Positions 1-9,376 of a stretch of DNA of 13,550 nucleotides are shown piece by piece. A program made the position numbers and the translations under genes. The notes beneath the pieces were generated by a model that saw nothing but the letters and a program-made list of their open reading frames with translations, was not told the origin of the DNA and made no database searches. The stretch's first letter is position 1. The number at the start of each line of letters is the position of its first letter. Origin of the DNA: Xylaria sp. FL1777 (Eukaryota; Ascomycota; Sordariomycetes; Xylariales; Xylariaceae); assembly GCA_022578965.1 (NCBI GenBank), contig MU401015.1, positions 1 to 13,550 of the forward strand. The letters run 5' to 3'.

Positions 1-1390
1 TTTATATAATTATATTTAATATTTATATATTTTAAATATTTAATTTTTTAATATTTATAATTATAATTAAACAATTAATAAATTTGCTTTTTTTTCTTTT
101 TAAATATTTATTTTTTAAAGCTTTTTTATTTTTAACAAGTTTTATTATTATATTTAATAAGTATTTTTAATACTATAGTAATATAAACTTAATTTGTAAT
201 TTATTTAAATATATAGCTAAGCTATTAAAATATTTTATATTTATTACTATTTATTGCAATATTTGCATTTTTTTTTTTTGCTTATGCTTATTGCTTTTTA
301 AAAGTTTTATATGTTATTTTTTTTATAGCTTTAGCTTCTTTTGTAATTCTTGCTTTTTTTTTAACTTTAGCTTTTTTTTAAGCTTTTTTTTTTTTTAGTT
401 GTTTTTTTTTTTCTTGTTTTTTTTGTTTTTGCTATATATATTTTTTATCTTTTTGCTTTTTAAGTTCTGTTTTTTTTTAAGCTATTTATGCTTTATTAAT
501 TTTAGCTAAATAAGCATTAATAGCTTTAACATTCTAGTTTTTAGCTTTTTAAAAAGCAATAATAATTTTATTTAGCAAATATTTATAAAAATATAAAACA
601 TGCTATTATTTTAAGTTATTTAACTATTTTACTTGCTAAAATGTTATAAAAAGCTTTTTTTTTTTAATGCTTTATAGCTTTGCTAAATGTATAGCATATG
701 CAATATAATTAAAAGCTGCAAACCTATTTATAATATAATATTATTTAAGTTTGTTTATAGTAAGCTAAGCAATAATAGAAATATAATTATATATTTTACA
801 AAAAAATCTAAAAAAAATAATAGTAATACTAAGGTTTATAGCCTTTAATAAGTAATAACTATATAATTAATTATATAAGCATTAAATTATTTTATAATAA
901 ATAATAGTGCTTAGCTCTTTTTTAATTTTAAAATTAATATTGCTTTTTATAATAATTTGCTATAAGAATTTGCGCTATATAATGTTTTTATATTTTTTAT
1001 AAATAGTACTAATAACTATAATAATAAATTACTTAATATATTTTTTTTGTTTTATATGCATAAATTAACTAAATAGTTAATTTAACATATTAGTACTTTA
1101 AAATAAAAATATAATATAGCTTTTATAGCAGTAGTTATATAAGTTAATATTTATACTAACAGTTTTTAAGCTATAAATAAAAACTTAAACAAATAAGTTA
1201 AAATTATTAAAATTAGCTATAATGTTTAAGTGCTTTTTATTGCTTTAGTAAAATGTAATAGTTTATACATTTAAATCTAAAATTTAAAAAAAAATAAAAA
1301 ATTTCTTAAAAAGAAATAAAAATATATTAATATAGTAATATTTAAGTACTAATATAAAATAGCAAAAAGGTAAACTATAAAGTTATAAAA
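1..1390. other. Degenerate AT-rich DNA, no gene seen
   Basis: No frame stays open for a gene-like length on either strand. The surviving GC sits mostly in AGCT, TGCT, GCTA and AACT contexts. A T-rich patch lies at about 240-500. Read on the minus strand, it gives lysine- and glutamine-rich stretches broken by TAA and TAG, which could be a mutated Gln/Lys-rich protein tail. Plain A-richness of that strand would produce the same pattern, so I assign nothing. The remainder is irregular A/T sequence without a tandem repeat that I could recognise. Confidence 0.7.
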
Positions 1391-1575
1391 CGCCTTAAAA
1401 AATAAAATATTTATTTTATTAAGTAGTAAGGCCTTAAAAAAAGAAATATTTATTTTATTAAGTAATAAAGCCTTAAAAAAGAAAATATTTATTTTATTAG
1501 GTAATAAAGCCTTAAAAAAGAAAATATTTATTTTATTAAGTAATAAAGCCTTAAGAAAAAAAATATTTATTAAAA
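1391..1575. repeat. 39-bp tandem repeat (minisatellite)
   Basis: The anchor CCTTA recurs at 1393, 1432, 1471, 1510 and 1549, an exact 39-bp spacing four times, so there are four full units and a partial fifth. Each unit runs from CCTTAAAAAA through AATATTTATTTTATTA to GTAATAAAG. Copies three and four differ at a single A/G position; the first and last units are the most diverged. Because 39 is divisible by three, the minus strand stays open from an ATG at 1600 to a stop at 1349, giving 83 residues built of a 13-residue repeat (NKINIFFFKALLL-like). I see no ribosome-binding or promoter context and no known family. I treat this open frame as a by-product of the repeat rather than a gene. Confidence 0.9.
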
Positions 1576-2098
1576 CAAATATTTTTTTTTTTAAAGGCAT
1601 ATGTTAAATAAAAAAGAACTAAAAATACTTACTGCTAAATCTATAAAAATTCTGCTATAATAACTACTTAGTTTAAAAAAGCTATACTATTTTTTTTTTT
1701 AAGCTAAGTTATATATACAAAAACTTAAAAAATAATATAAGCTAATAATAAACTATAAGCAATAATAAACTTAAATTATTTAATGCAATTTAATAAAATA
1801 ATAGCACGCATATTTTTTTTAGTAAGTTTAAAAATATATTATGTTTTTTTATTAGCAGTTTGCTAAATAATATTATATACTTGCTAAATATTTATAGCTA
1901 TTATTAGTTAAAACTTAATAACTAGGTTTTTAGTATTATTAGCTTTAGTATTTTTTGCTTTTGCTTTTTTTTTACTTTTAGTATTTATATTAATTTTTTT
2001 ATTATTACTAAAAAAATTATTAGTTAAAATAAGCTTTTTTTTAATAAAAGTAAGCTAATTAGTTTTTTAGTTTGTTTTATTTTTAATGTTTTTTTTTA
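1576..2098. other. Degenerate AT-rich DNA, no gene seen
   Basis: Stops interrupt all frames that I read. There are T-rich runs around 1810-2095 with repeated TTAGC and TTTGCT steps. I recognise no RNA gene, terminal repeat or tandem array. The same purine-before-C bias seen elsewhere in the window applies here. Confidence 0.6.
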
Positions 2099-2152
2099 AG
2101 CGCAAAGTTTAAATATTATTTAAGTTAAAAGCTATAATATTTAACTTGCGCT
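2099..2152. repeat. Inverted repeat anchored by AGCGCAA / TTGCGCT
   Basis: The left arm (2099-2118) begins AGCGCAAAGTTTAAATATTA. The right arm (2135-2152) is TAATATTTAACTTGCGCT. Reverse-complemented, the right arm matches the left except for two single-base length differences. The loop is 16 nt. The seven-base ends keep three or four G/C each, which is unusual in this window and makes a chance AT palindrome less likely. It could be a transposon-terminus or foldback remnant; no target duplication was identified. Confidence 0.6.
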
Positions 2153-3160
2153 AAACTTTAAAGTTTAATATAACTAAGTTTATAGTTTTACTAGTTTAAT
2201 AGTAGCTTTATTTAGTTTAGCTAGTAGTTATAATTATTAAACTTTTTTTATTTAAAAATGCAGCATATAGTTAATTTTTATATATAGCAAACTATTTCTA
2301 ATATTTTTTTTTGCTTTATTTATTTAAAAAAACATGCATTATAGTAAATTTAGCCCTAAATAAATTATTACTTAAAGCTACACTTTTATTATTTAAAGTT
2401 TTAATTTTAATACTTATACTACAATATAAAAAAAGCTATTTATAAATTGTACTAATTATAATTTTATATAAGTTAAAGCTTTAGTTATATTATTTAGCAG
2501 TATAGCTAAAAAAGTTAAATAATATTATTTATTACTTGTAGTTTTTACTTTTATAAGCTTTATTAAAGCGTTATATATTTTTAAAAGCATTATTATTATT
2601 TATGTTTATTATTAATTTGCTAGTATTACTAATAGCTAAATGTTAAATGCTATTAATACTAACATAAAGCATTTTTTTTAGTAGCTAAAATAAATTAAAG
2701 CTTAGTTTATATAGTTTTAGCTTATTAAAGTTAAGTAAAAATAAAAGTAATATTAGTAGCTTTATAAAGCTAAATTGCAAATATTTTAACATATTTTTTA
2801 AATAATTTATAAAAAAGGTTACTAAATAAAAAACTATGCTTTTTTATTGCAAAAATTAAATTAATTAATATATTGCATTATTTATGTTTTTGCAAATATA
2901 TGCTTTATTTATTACTAGTATTTTAAAGTGCTATAAGGTAAGTATACTATAAACTTTAATTTTAGCATTTTTTTTAACTAAAATCTTTTTGTTTTTATTA
3001 TTTATATTAATTTAGCTTAAAGTTTGTTTTTTTTAGTAAGTTAAGTTTTTTACTAGCTTAAAAGCTTTAAATAAATAGCATATATTAAAAGTTAAAAATA
3101 AAAAAATAAACATAATTTTGCTAGTTTGCTTTAATTAGCAAAAAGTCTTATATAAAAAGT
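2153..3160. other. Degenerate AT-rich DNA, possible coding ghosts but none supported
   Basis: I read all or parts of the three minus-strand frames here. Short stop-free runs occur, for example 22 codons at about 2459-2524. In the best frame, stops fall about once per nine or ten codons over 2281-2760, which is what random sequence of this composition would give. I therefore cannot separate a gene relic from noise. No array or RNA gene is seen. Confidence 0.5.
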
Positions 3161-3163
3161 ATA

Positions 3164-3208
3164 AAAAACTAAATATTTAATAATACTAATATTAAATATT
3201 TAGTTTTT
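3164..3208. repeat. Perfect palindrome, AAAAACTAAATATTTAAT family
   Basis: The left arm 3164-3181 (AAAAACTAAATATTTAAT) is the exact reverse complement of the right arm 3191-3208, separated by a 9-nt loop. Outside the arms the similarity continues imperfectly: AAAAGTAT on the left matches ATACTTTT at about 3221-3228 across a short insertion. The core ACTAAATATTTA recurs in the palindromes near 5030 and 9320 and in one arm near 3700, so this looks like one member of a small repeat family rather than an isolated AT palindrome. Confidence 0.8.
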
Positions 3209-3638
3209 ACTAGGTTATATATACTTTTAATAATATTAGATCTAGGTTTTATATTTTAGCAATAAGGTTTTATTTGTTAAAAATGTGCTTTTTTTTTAAT
3301 TTGTTAATTTTAAACTTGCTATTACTATAAGCTAAATATATATTAAAGTCTTTTTAAAAAAAAGATTGCAATATATTATAGGTTTGCATAACTATAAAAA
3401 AAAATATAAAAACAAGTAATAAATAATAAATCTTTTTATATTTAAGTATAATAATATACTTTTTATAATAAAAGTTATTTAGTACTTTACTATAAGTTAC
3501 TGTTTTTTTAGTTTTATATTTATTTGCTATAAAAGCAAAATTAAAAAAGTTAACAATTTTAGTTAATATAGCAGCTATATTTATTTTTAATGTTTATTAT
3601 TAGCAAATATTATTAAAAGAAATAAAAATTTAAATATT
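3209..3638. other. Degenerate AT-rich DNA, no gene seen
   Basis: The sequence is irregular A/T with surviving GC in AGC, TGC, ACT and AAC contexts. No open frame, tandem array or structured RNA was recognised. Confidence 0.6.
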
Positions 3639-3739
3639 TATAATAAATATTTTATTTTTTAAGCACTTAAGGGCTTATAAAATAAAATAAATAATAAAAT
3701 ATTTAGTTTTTTAAAACTTATTTTTATTTATTTATAAGC
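3639..3739. repeat. Nested imperfect inverted repeats
   Basis: GCTTATAAAATAAAATAAAT begins a 22-nt left arm at 3673-3694. It pairs imperfectly with 3718-3739, which ends ATTTATTTATAAGC. Between them lies AAAATATTTAGTTTTTTAA (about 3696-3713), the shared core of the palindrome family. That core also pairs, with gaps, with AATAAATATTTTATTTTTTAAG at about 3640-3662. The arrangement suggests two overlapping foldback units or a rearranged copy. Confidence 0.5.
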
Positions 3740-3834
3740 TAGTATAGTTAAAAAATAATTTTGCTTTTAAATGCTATTATAGCATTTTGCTAGTTTATTT
3801 TAAAGTATAATGCAGTATTTATAACTAATTAATT

Positions 3835-4860
3835 TTAACCTTTAGTACTACTTAATATATATTTTATAATTAGGTTATACTTTTTTTTGCGGTTTTTTGC
3901 TTTTTTTTTAGCTTTAGCTTTTATAATATTATTGTTTTAAAAATTTAAATCTTTATTTAAAGAATTAGCCTTAGTAATTATTATTATTTCTGCTGTTTTA
4001 TTTAAAGTAAGCTTGTTAATAATTTTTATATTGTTTGCATTAATAATTGTTTTAATTTTATTTGCTTTATTAGCTTTTAGCAAAAATAGTAAATTATTTA
4101 TTTTGGTTTTATTAATAAAGCCTTTAGTTTAAGTGCAAATATATTTTATATTAGCTATGCTTAAATGTAGCAAATTTGTTATGCTTTAATTTATAGCAGT
4201 AAATATATATTGCTTTATTAAAAGATTTATAAAACATTATAGCTTTACTTAAATATTATAATTTATTGTGCTTTTAAGTATTGCTGCTTTGTTTTTTAGC
4301 TGTTTTTTAATGCTATTAATATAACTTATATAAAAAAAAAATAGTGCTGCGTTTTTTATTACTACATTAAAAAAGCTAGTTTAGCTTGCTACGTTAGTTT
4401 TATTAAAAAGTATAGCTAATAGTTTATAATTATTCTTTTAAATATTAAAAGCAACAGCTTTTAAAACTATAATAATAATTAAAAGCTATATTACTGCTTT
4501 TTTTTGCTTATAGTATATAAAAAATCTATTATTATAACGTTTATGCTAATAAAACTATATAAAAAGTAATGCTTTAGTTTAATTTTTTCTAGAAATGCTA
4601 TAAATAAGCTTAATACTTTAGTTTTATTAAATGCAAAAATGCTTTAAGTAAATTTATAATAGCTTAAAAGCTGCTATAATTATAGCTATTTTTAGTATAT
4701 TTATTGCTTATTAACTTTTTATAATAGTTACTACAAAAAGCATTTTACTTTTTAAAAATTAATAACTTTGCTACAAAAATATAAAATAAGCTATAAAATT
4801 ATGCTTTTTAAGTAAGTTTACTAAAGCATTAAGTTTATTTTTAGTATTAAAGTTATACAT
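3835..4860 (-). pseudogene. Ghost reading frame, strongly mutated, unidentified protein
   Basis: One minus-strand frame can be followed in register from an ATG at 4860 to a TAA at 3835-3837. It has 19 internal TAA/TAG stops in about 341 codons. From about 4539 to 4200 it carries 6 stops, while another minus-strand frame carries 17 in the same stretch. The longest stop-free runs are 63 codons (3940-4128) and 33 codons (3838-3936). The C-terminal part reads like real protein, for example INKLTLNKTAEIIIITKANS and then KAKAKKKAKNRKKKYNLIIK. It is lysine- and asparagine-rich, as expected if Glu, Asp and Arg codons were shifted by G-to-A changes and Gln codons became stops. A transposase or other mobile-element protein is the likeliest source because such elements are RIP targets, but I recognise no catalytic motif. 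It is certainly non-functional as it stands. Confidence 0.5.
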
Positions 4861-5009
4861 TATAATATATTAAACTATTGCATTAAAGCTATTTTACATT
4901 AAAAAAAAATTAAAATTTTTTTAAGTTATGCTTGCATTTTAAAATTAGTAATAAAAATATAATGTTGCTAATACTGCAACTATATTAGTATAATTATACT
5001 TAAGCGCAC
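4861..5009. other. Degenerate AT-rich DNA upstream of the minus-strand ghost frame
   Basis: The ghost frame to the left becomes stop-rich here, though VAVLATLYFYY-like text persists near 4950-4980. The 5' end of that relic may therefore lie within this stretch. I see no promoter or terminal repeat. Confidence 0.4.
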
Positions 5010-5053
5010 AAAAAACCAAATATTTTAATTATTATTAAAATATTTAGTTTTTT
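5010..5053. repeat. Palindrome of the ACTAAATATTT family with one C/T mismatch
   Basis: The left arm 5010-5029 is AAAAAACCAAATATTTTAAT. The right arm 5034-5053, reverse-complemented, is AAAAAACTAAATATTTTAAT. The arms match at 19 of 20 positions around a 4-nt loop. The sole difference is C versus T, the substitution class expected from C deamination. The core is shared with the palindromes at 3164-3208 and 9281-9376. Confidence 0.8.
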
Positions 5054-5607
5054 AGAGTTTTAGTATAAAAACAATATAAAAAGTAAATACTTACTATAAG
5101 TATTCACGAAAAAAGTAAACTTGTTTTAAGTTTTAAAGTAAAAAATAAATATTAATACTTTATTTTGTATTTTTTGCTTTTTTATTTTTATAAGTTATAT
5201 ATTATACTTTTTAACACTATTAATGTTGTTTTAGTTTTATATAACTTGTTTAAGAGTTGCTTTTTAAGTAAAAAGTAAAAAAGCAGCAAGAATACTTATA
5301 TTATAATTAATAAAATACTAAGTTAGCTAAAGGTTATTAAAGTAAGCAGCTAAAATAACCTATATATTTTAACTATTATTAGCTACTTTTTTTAAAAAGG
5401 TTTTTTTTTAGCTTATAATAATACTTTTTAGCTATAAGCTTAAGCTTTAGTAATAATAAAAGCTTTATAAACTAAATATTTAAAATAGCAAACATAAATA
5501 GTTAATATAGCTAAGCTAAAAAAAAAAGTTATAAAAAAAACAAAAAAAGCAAACTAAAAAAAGCCTAGCAAAAATTATAGTAAATATTTTGTTTTTAGAA
5601 CTTTTTA
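5054..5607. other. Degenerate AT-rich DNA, no gene seen
   Basis: A lone half-site AACTAAATATTTAAAAT occurs at about 5470-5485 without a matching arm nearby; it may be a solo copy of the palindrome-family core. No open frame or RNA gene is supported. Confidence 0.55.
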
Positions 5608-5715
5608 TAGTTACTAAGCTAATATATAGTTATTATATAGCTTTAAATATTTTATTTTTAATAGTTATTAAGCTAAGGTATAATTATTATATAGCTTTAA
5701 ATATTTTATTTTTAG
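5608..5715. repeat. 54-bp tandem duplication
   Basis: Copy one (5608-5661) and copy two (5662-5715) match at 49 of 54 positions. Both run from TAGTTA(C/T)TAAGCTAA to ATTTTATTTTTA. Four of the five differences are transitions and one is a transversion. Because 54 is divisible by three, the duplication holds open a 61-residue frame at 5589-5774, which starts with TTG and encodes an 18-residue repeat of Ile, Leu, Tyr and Asn. I do not regard that frame as a gene. Confidence 0.85.
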
Positions 5716-5782
5716 TAGCTTTTATTAGTTATATTTTAGTTTTAAGTTTTATTATAGTTATTTATAATTACTAAAATTATAA

Positions 5783-6520
5783 CTACTGTTTATTTTTAGC
5801 TTTATATTATTTATAACGTTTATTTTGTTTTTTTTTTTGCTAGTTTTACTACTGTTAGTTAGCTTTTTTGCTAGCTTACGTTATATAGTTAGCTTTATGT
5901 TTAGCTTTTTACATAATGCTACATATTTTATAAAGATTTTTTCTGCTAATATGCCTATTTTATATAGTAACTTAAATGCTAGTACTAAGCTATTAGCTCT
6001 TAAATTTTTTAGTTTAAGCTACGCTAATAAGTTAACAAGAAAAAATAGCAGTTTTGTAGCATTAAAAAATATACTAAAGCAGAATATATATAGTTAAAAA
6101 AACACAATAAGTTGCTTAGTAAATATATAAAAAAGCTGTTTAAAAAACATACGTAAAGAACTTTTGCTATAATAATTAAATAAATACTAAAGCATAGCAT
6201 TAAAGCTAAAGTAAAAAGCATTACGTTTTTATTATATAAGTATTATAGCATATAAATATATATTATAGTATGCTTATATAGCAGCATTATAAACTTAATT
6301 AAGCAACTATAACAAATATATTAATATAGTAACTATTAGGGCTTTTTTAAATAAGTAACTTATATTATTATATAATAGCTTTTTTTTTACTATATTATAG
6401 CGTAATAGCTTTAAGCAGCTATACTTAAAACTAAAAAAATTTAACTTTATAGCAATACGCTTAAACAATTAAATATAAAAAAACTTAGTTTTTTTGAAGT
6501 TTAGTATAACAAAAATATAA
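5783..6520 (+). pseudogene. Second ghost reading frame, unidentified protein
   Basis: This frame is stop-free for 104 codons (5783-6094), the longest open stretch outside the tandem arrays. It continues in register to about 6520 with 14 TAA/TAG stops in 246 codons. There is no ATG at the head; the first conventional alternative start is TTG at 5825. The first 30 or so residues are hydrophobic and T-rich-derived (Leu, Phe, Val). Later residues look more protein-like, for example SYANKLTRKNSSFVALKNIL and NYNKYINIVTIRAFLNK. Local GC is slightly higher than in the flanks. An antisense open frame with an ATG (6024-6221, minus, 65 residues) overlaps it, so the true coding strand is not certain. I prefer plus because the frame persists much further. 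I recognise no domain. A RIP-mutated mobile-element protein is a reasonable guess, not a finding. Confidence 0.45.
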
Positions 6521-6999
6521 AAGCTAGCATACGCTTAATAATAATTAAACTAGTTGTTAAAAAACAAGCATATAATGTTTTTGCTAGTAAATATAGCAAG
6601 CTAAACTTTTTAAACCTTATAATACTAAAAAGCAAAGCTTTTGCTTAACTAACTAGTATAATTATTTAAAGCATTAAGCATTAATGCTATATATATAAAC
6701 TAGCTTTAGCATTTATTTATGTTATAATTGCTAAAGTTATAGGTTTTTATTTTTAGTTTTTGCTATTATATAAAAACAAAAAGTAAAAAGTTAGCATTAT
6801 TAAATAGCGCTGTTTTATTTGCTTAAAAGCTTTTAACTTTAGTTTTGCTTAAAGTACTAAAAACTTAAAAATAAATGCAGTAAATATTAAGTAAGCTAAA
6901 AAATTAAAAGTAGCTTTATATATAGTTTAGCTAGCTTTTATATAAAATATTGCATTATGTTTAATAAAAAAGCTTAAGCTTTTTAAAATATAACTTGTA
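6505..6999 (+). pseudogene. Possible continuation of the ghost frame after a frameshift
   Basis: Where the preceding frame becomes stop-rich (about 6518), the frame two bases later opens for 47 codons (6505-6645), reading for example KASIRLIIIKLVVKKQAYNV. It then continues to about 7000 with one or two stops per 20 codons. This fits a single former coding sequence with an indel near 6500, or two adjacent relics. Stop density here is only moderately below expectation, so the call is weak. No motif is recognised. Confidence 0.3.
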
Positions 7000-9280
7000 A
7001 GCTTTAAAAAACTTTAAATTATATATATAAACAATTAACTATAATGCAAGCTTAAAAGTTTTACTACATAATAGCTATGCTTTATAATGTTTAGCAGAAA
7101 TAATAGTATAGTTAGCAATATTTTAAAAGTTATTTAGTAGTATTATTTTAAATTGCTTATTTATACTTAGTATACTTTGCATTATACTTTGCTAAATTAT
7201 TTTTAATTGATTTTAATGCTTAAAAAAAAATAAGCAAAGCTGCTTTAAAGCATAACTTGTAAGTTAAAAAATATGCTATTTAAATATATTGTTTAATACT
7301 TATAGCATGCTATACTTTTATATTACGTTTTTTAAGCCGAGCTTTTATAATAGCTTCTTTAATTTATTAAGCATGCAGTAATTTTAAGTAATATGCTATA
7401 GCTATAATACTTAAAAAAAAATACTATTAATGCAAGTTTGCTTAAAAAAAATAAGCAATATTTAGTTTATATGCATATATTTAGTATATTTAGTAGTATT
7501 AAATTGCTTTAATAATGTATTACTATTAAAAAGTGCAAATATTGTTAGCTTTTTAATAAGCTTAATAAAACAAATAGCAAAAACAAATATAAAATTATTT
7601 AGCTAACATATTAAAACAAAGAAAAAAAAGTTATAAGTAATAAAATTAATTAGCAAAAATAGGCAAATAGTTTGCTAAAAAAGCAATTTATAAAAGTTTA
7701 TAGCAGTTATAATATAAAATTAAAGCATATAGTATTTATAGCATATATTATAGTAAAGCAGCATAAAAGCATTAAACAAAGTAAATAATATATAATATAG
7801 CTAGCTTTTATAAAACTAAAAAGCGTTAAAAAAAAAAAAAAGATTAAGTAGTATTACTTCTTGCGTTAATATTTTAGCTTTGCTTTAGTAATATTATTTA
7901 AATAAGTTTAAGCTAAAAAGCAGTAAGTTAAACTGCAATAAATTAAAGAAATAAAATTCTTTTATAAGTATTTATATATGCTATTTATAAAAATTATATA
8001 CTTTAATTTTAAATAAAGCTACTTTTTTAACGCAAAAGCTAGCTAAAGTAGTTTTTACTATTTTTAGCCTTTTTATATTCTAAAATATATATTGCAAATA
8101 TAAGTATAAATAATATTCTTAAAATAAGCTATTGCTATTATAAGCTATTTTAGTTATGCATGCTAACTTATTAAGCAAAATAAACAAAGGTATTATATTA
8201 TTAGTTAAATAAAAAGGTTTAATAATATAAAGCACGTTTTAAAAAGCAAAGTTAACTTATGTAGCATTAAAGTAAAAATGCTACTAGTTTGCTATTAAAA
8301 AATAGTTCGTATAAAATTTTTGCAAAGTATTTTTTATTAAATAACTTATAGTTATATTTTTAATATTATATTTTTGTAAAAAAAAAATAAAGCTAACAAA
8401 ATAGCTAAATAAATGCTAATTATATAAAGTTTTAAAGTAGTTTTAAAATAGTTTTATATATTTGCATAAAATAGCATATTATAACTAAATATACTTAAAA
8501 GAGCTAAAGCTTTTTGCTAAAGCTTGCTAAATGTTTGCTTTTGCTTTAGCTTAAGCAAAACTAATAAAGTACTAAGCAATAATTATAAAAAAACAAAAAG
8601 CATACAAAGCAAATAGCATATAGTTCTTTATAAACTGTTTTTATATTTTAAATAGCAAATAAGTAGTTTAATGTTCAAAAATCAAAAAAAAGTAAAAGAA
8701 AAAAAAATAAATATAGTTATTAAAACTATATTAAAAAAAGCTAAGCTACAAATTTTAGGTTTTATAAAGTTTTACTAAGTTAAAAACGTAATATGTATTT
8801 TAAGCAATAAAAAATTAAAACAAAAATAAATAACTTAAAATAAATATTACTAAAGAAAATATAACAAAAAAACAAAGCTATATAAAATAGCTATTAATGT
8901 TATATTAACAAGTAATATACATTTATTAGTAAATATTATAATAAAAGGCCTTAGTAAATAAAAAGAAAAGCTTAAGCTTATTAGCATTAAAAAAAGTATG
9001 CTAAAAAGGAATCTGTAGAGCTTTTAGCTTAAAACAAAATAATAAAATGTTAGTAAAATTATTATGTTTTAAAGAATTAATATAAAGAGTTAAAAAGCCT
9101 TATATAAAATAATTTGTTATATGTTTTAATGTATAGCTAGCTATATTAATTATTTTTTTTATATAAATAAATTAGTATAATAAATACAACAAAATAAATA
9201 AAAAATGTACAAAGAAAGAAAATAGCATACAAAAAACGAAATATTTAAGGAATAAAAGAAACAAAAGAAATAAAAAAGTA
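7000..9280. other. Degenerate AT-rich DNA, no gene seen
   Basis: I found no long open frame, no tandem array and no RNA gene. A cluster of AAGCTT/GCTTTAGC steps at about 8500-8570 forms several short, overlapping self-complementary segments, which I did not resolve into one hairpin. From about 7600 onward the top strand becomes gradually A-richer. The stretch near 8940-9070 has a slightly higher G content (AAAAGGCC, GGAATCTGTAGAGC) but no readable gene. Confidence 0.55.
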
Positions 9281-9376
9281 AAGGCTTATAAAAAACTAAA
9301 TATCTTAAAACATATAGTTTCTTTTTTTTTAAAAAAGACTATACGTTTTAAGATATTTAGTTTTTTATAGGCCCTT
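9281..9376. repeat. Long hairpin with arms of about 40 nt, foldback or MITE-like
   Basis: The left arm (9281-9320) runs AAGGCTTATAAAAAACTAAA, then TATCTTAAAACATATAGTTT. The right arm (9338-9376), reverse-complemented, runs AAGGGCCTATAAAAAACTAA and on through ATATCTTAAAACGTATAGTC. Differences are one extra G and a few transitions (CTTAT/CCTAT, ACATA/ACGTA, and the inner T/C). The loop is a T-run followed by an A-run, which can pair further. The core ACTAAATAT is shared with the palindromes at 3164 and 5010. No coding capacity is present. It could be a non-autonomous foldback element or the joined ends of a decayed transposon. A clear target-site duplication was not found. Confidence 0.8.

Noticed and set aside
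240..560. C-terminal tail of a pogo/Fot1-type transposase on the minus strand
   Set aside because: Lys/Gln-rich text is tempting, but no catalytic or zinc-knuckle motif is visible and A-richness alone yields the same residues.
1349..1600. 83-residue minus-strand open frame as a gene
   Set aside because: It is made almost wholly of the 39-bp repeat in a period divisible by three, with no other coding signal.
2281..2760. A third ghost reading frame on the minus strand
   Set aside because: I counted about 17 stops in 160 codons, the rate expected by chance at this composition.
3164..3208. Intrinsic transcription terminator
   Set aside because: The stem is nearly all A/T, there is no adjacent gene, and the same core recurs in other palindromes of different geometry.
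5589..5774. 61-residue plus-strand open frame as a gene
   Set aside because: It starts with TTG, is held open by the 54-bp duplication, and has only Ile/Leu/Tyr/Asn-type low-complexity content.
5981..6010. Eroded reverse-transcriptase YxDD box (reads SYANK)
   Set aside because: D-to-N/K change would fit G-to-A mutation, but none of the surrounding reverse-transcriptase blocks can be recognised.
6024..6221. 65-residue minus-strand open frame as a gene
   Set aside because: It lies antisense to the longer-persisting plus frame, is hydrophobic and low in complexity, and does not continue in register on the minus strand as far as I could follow.
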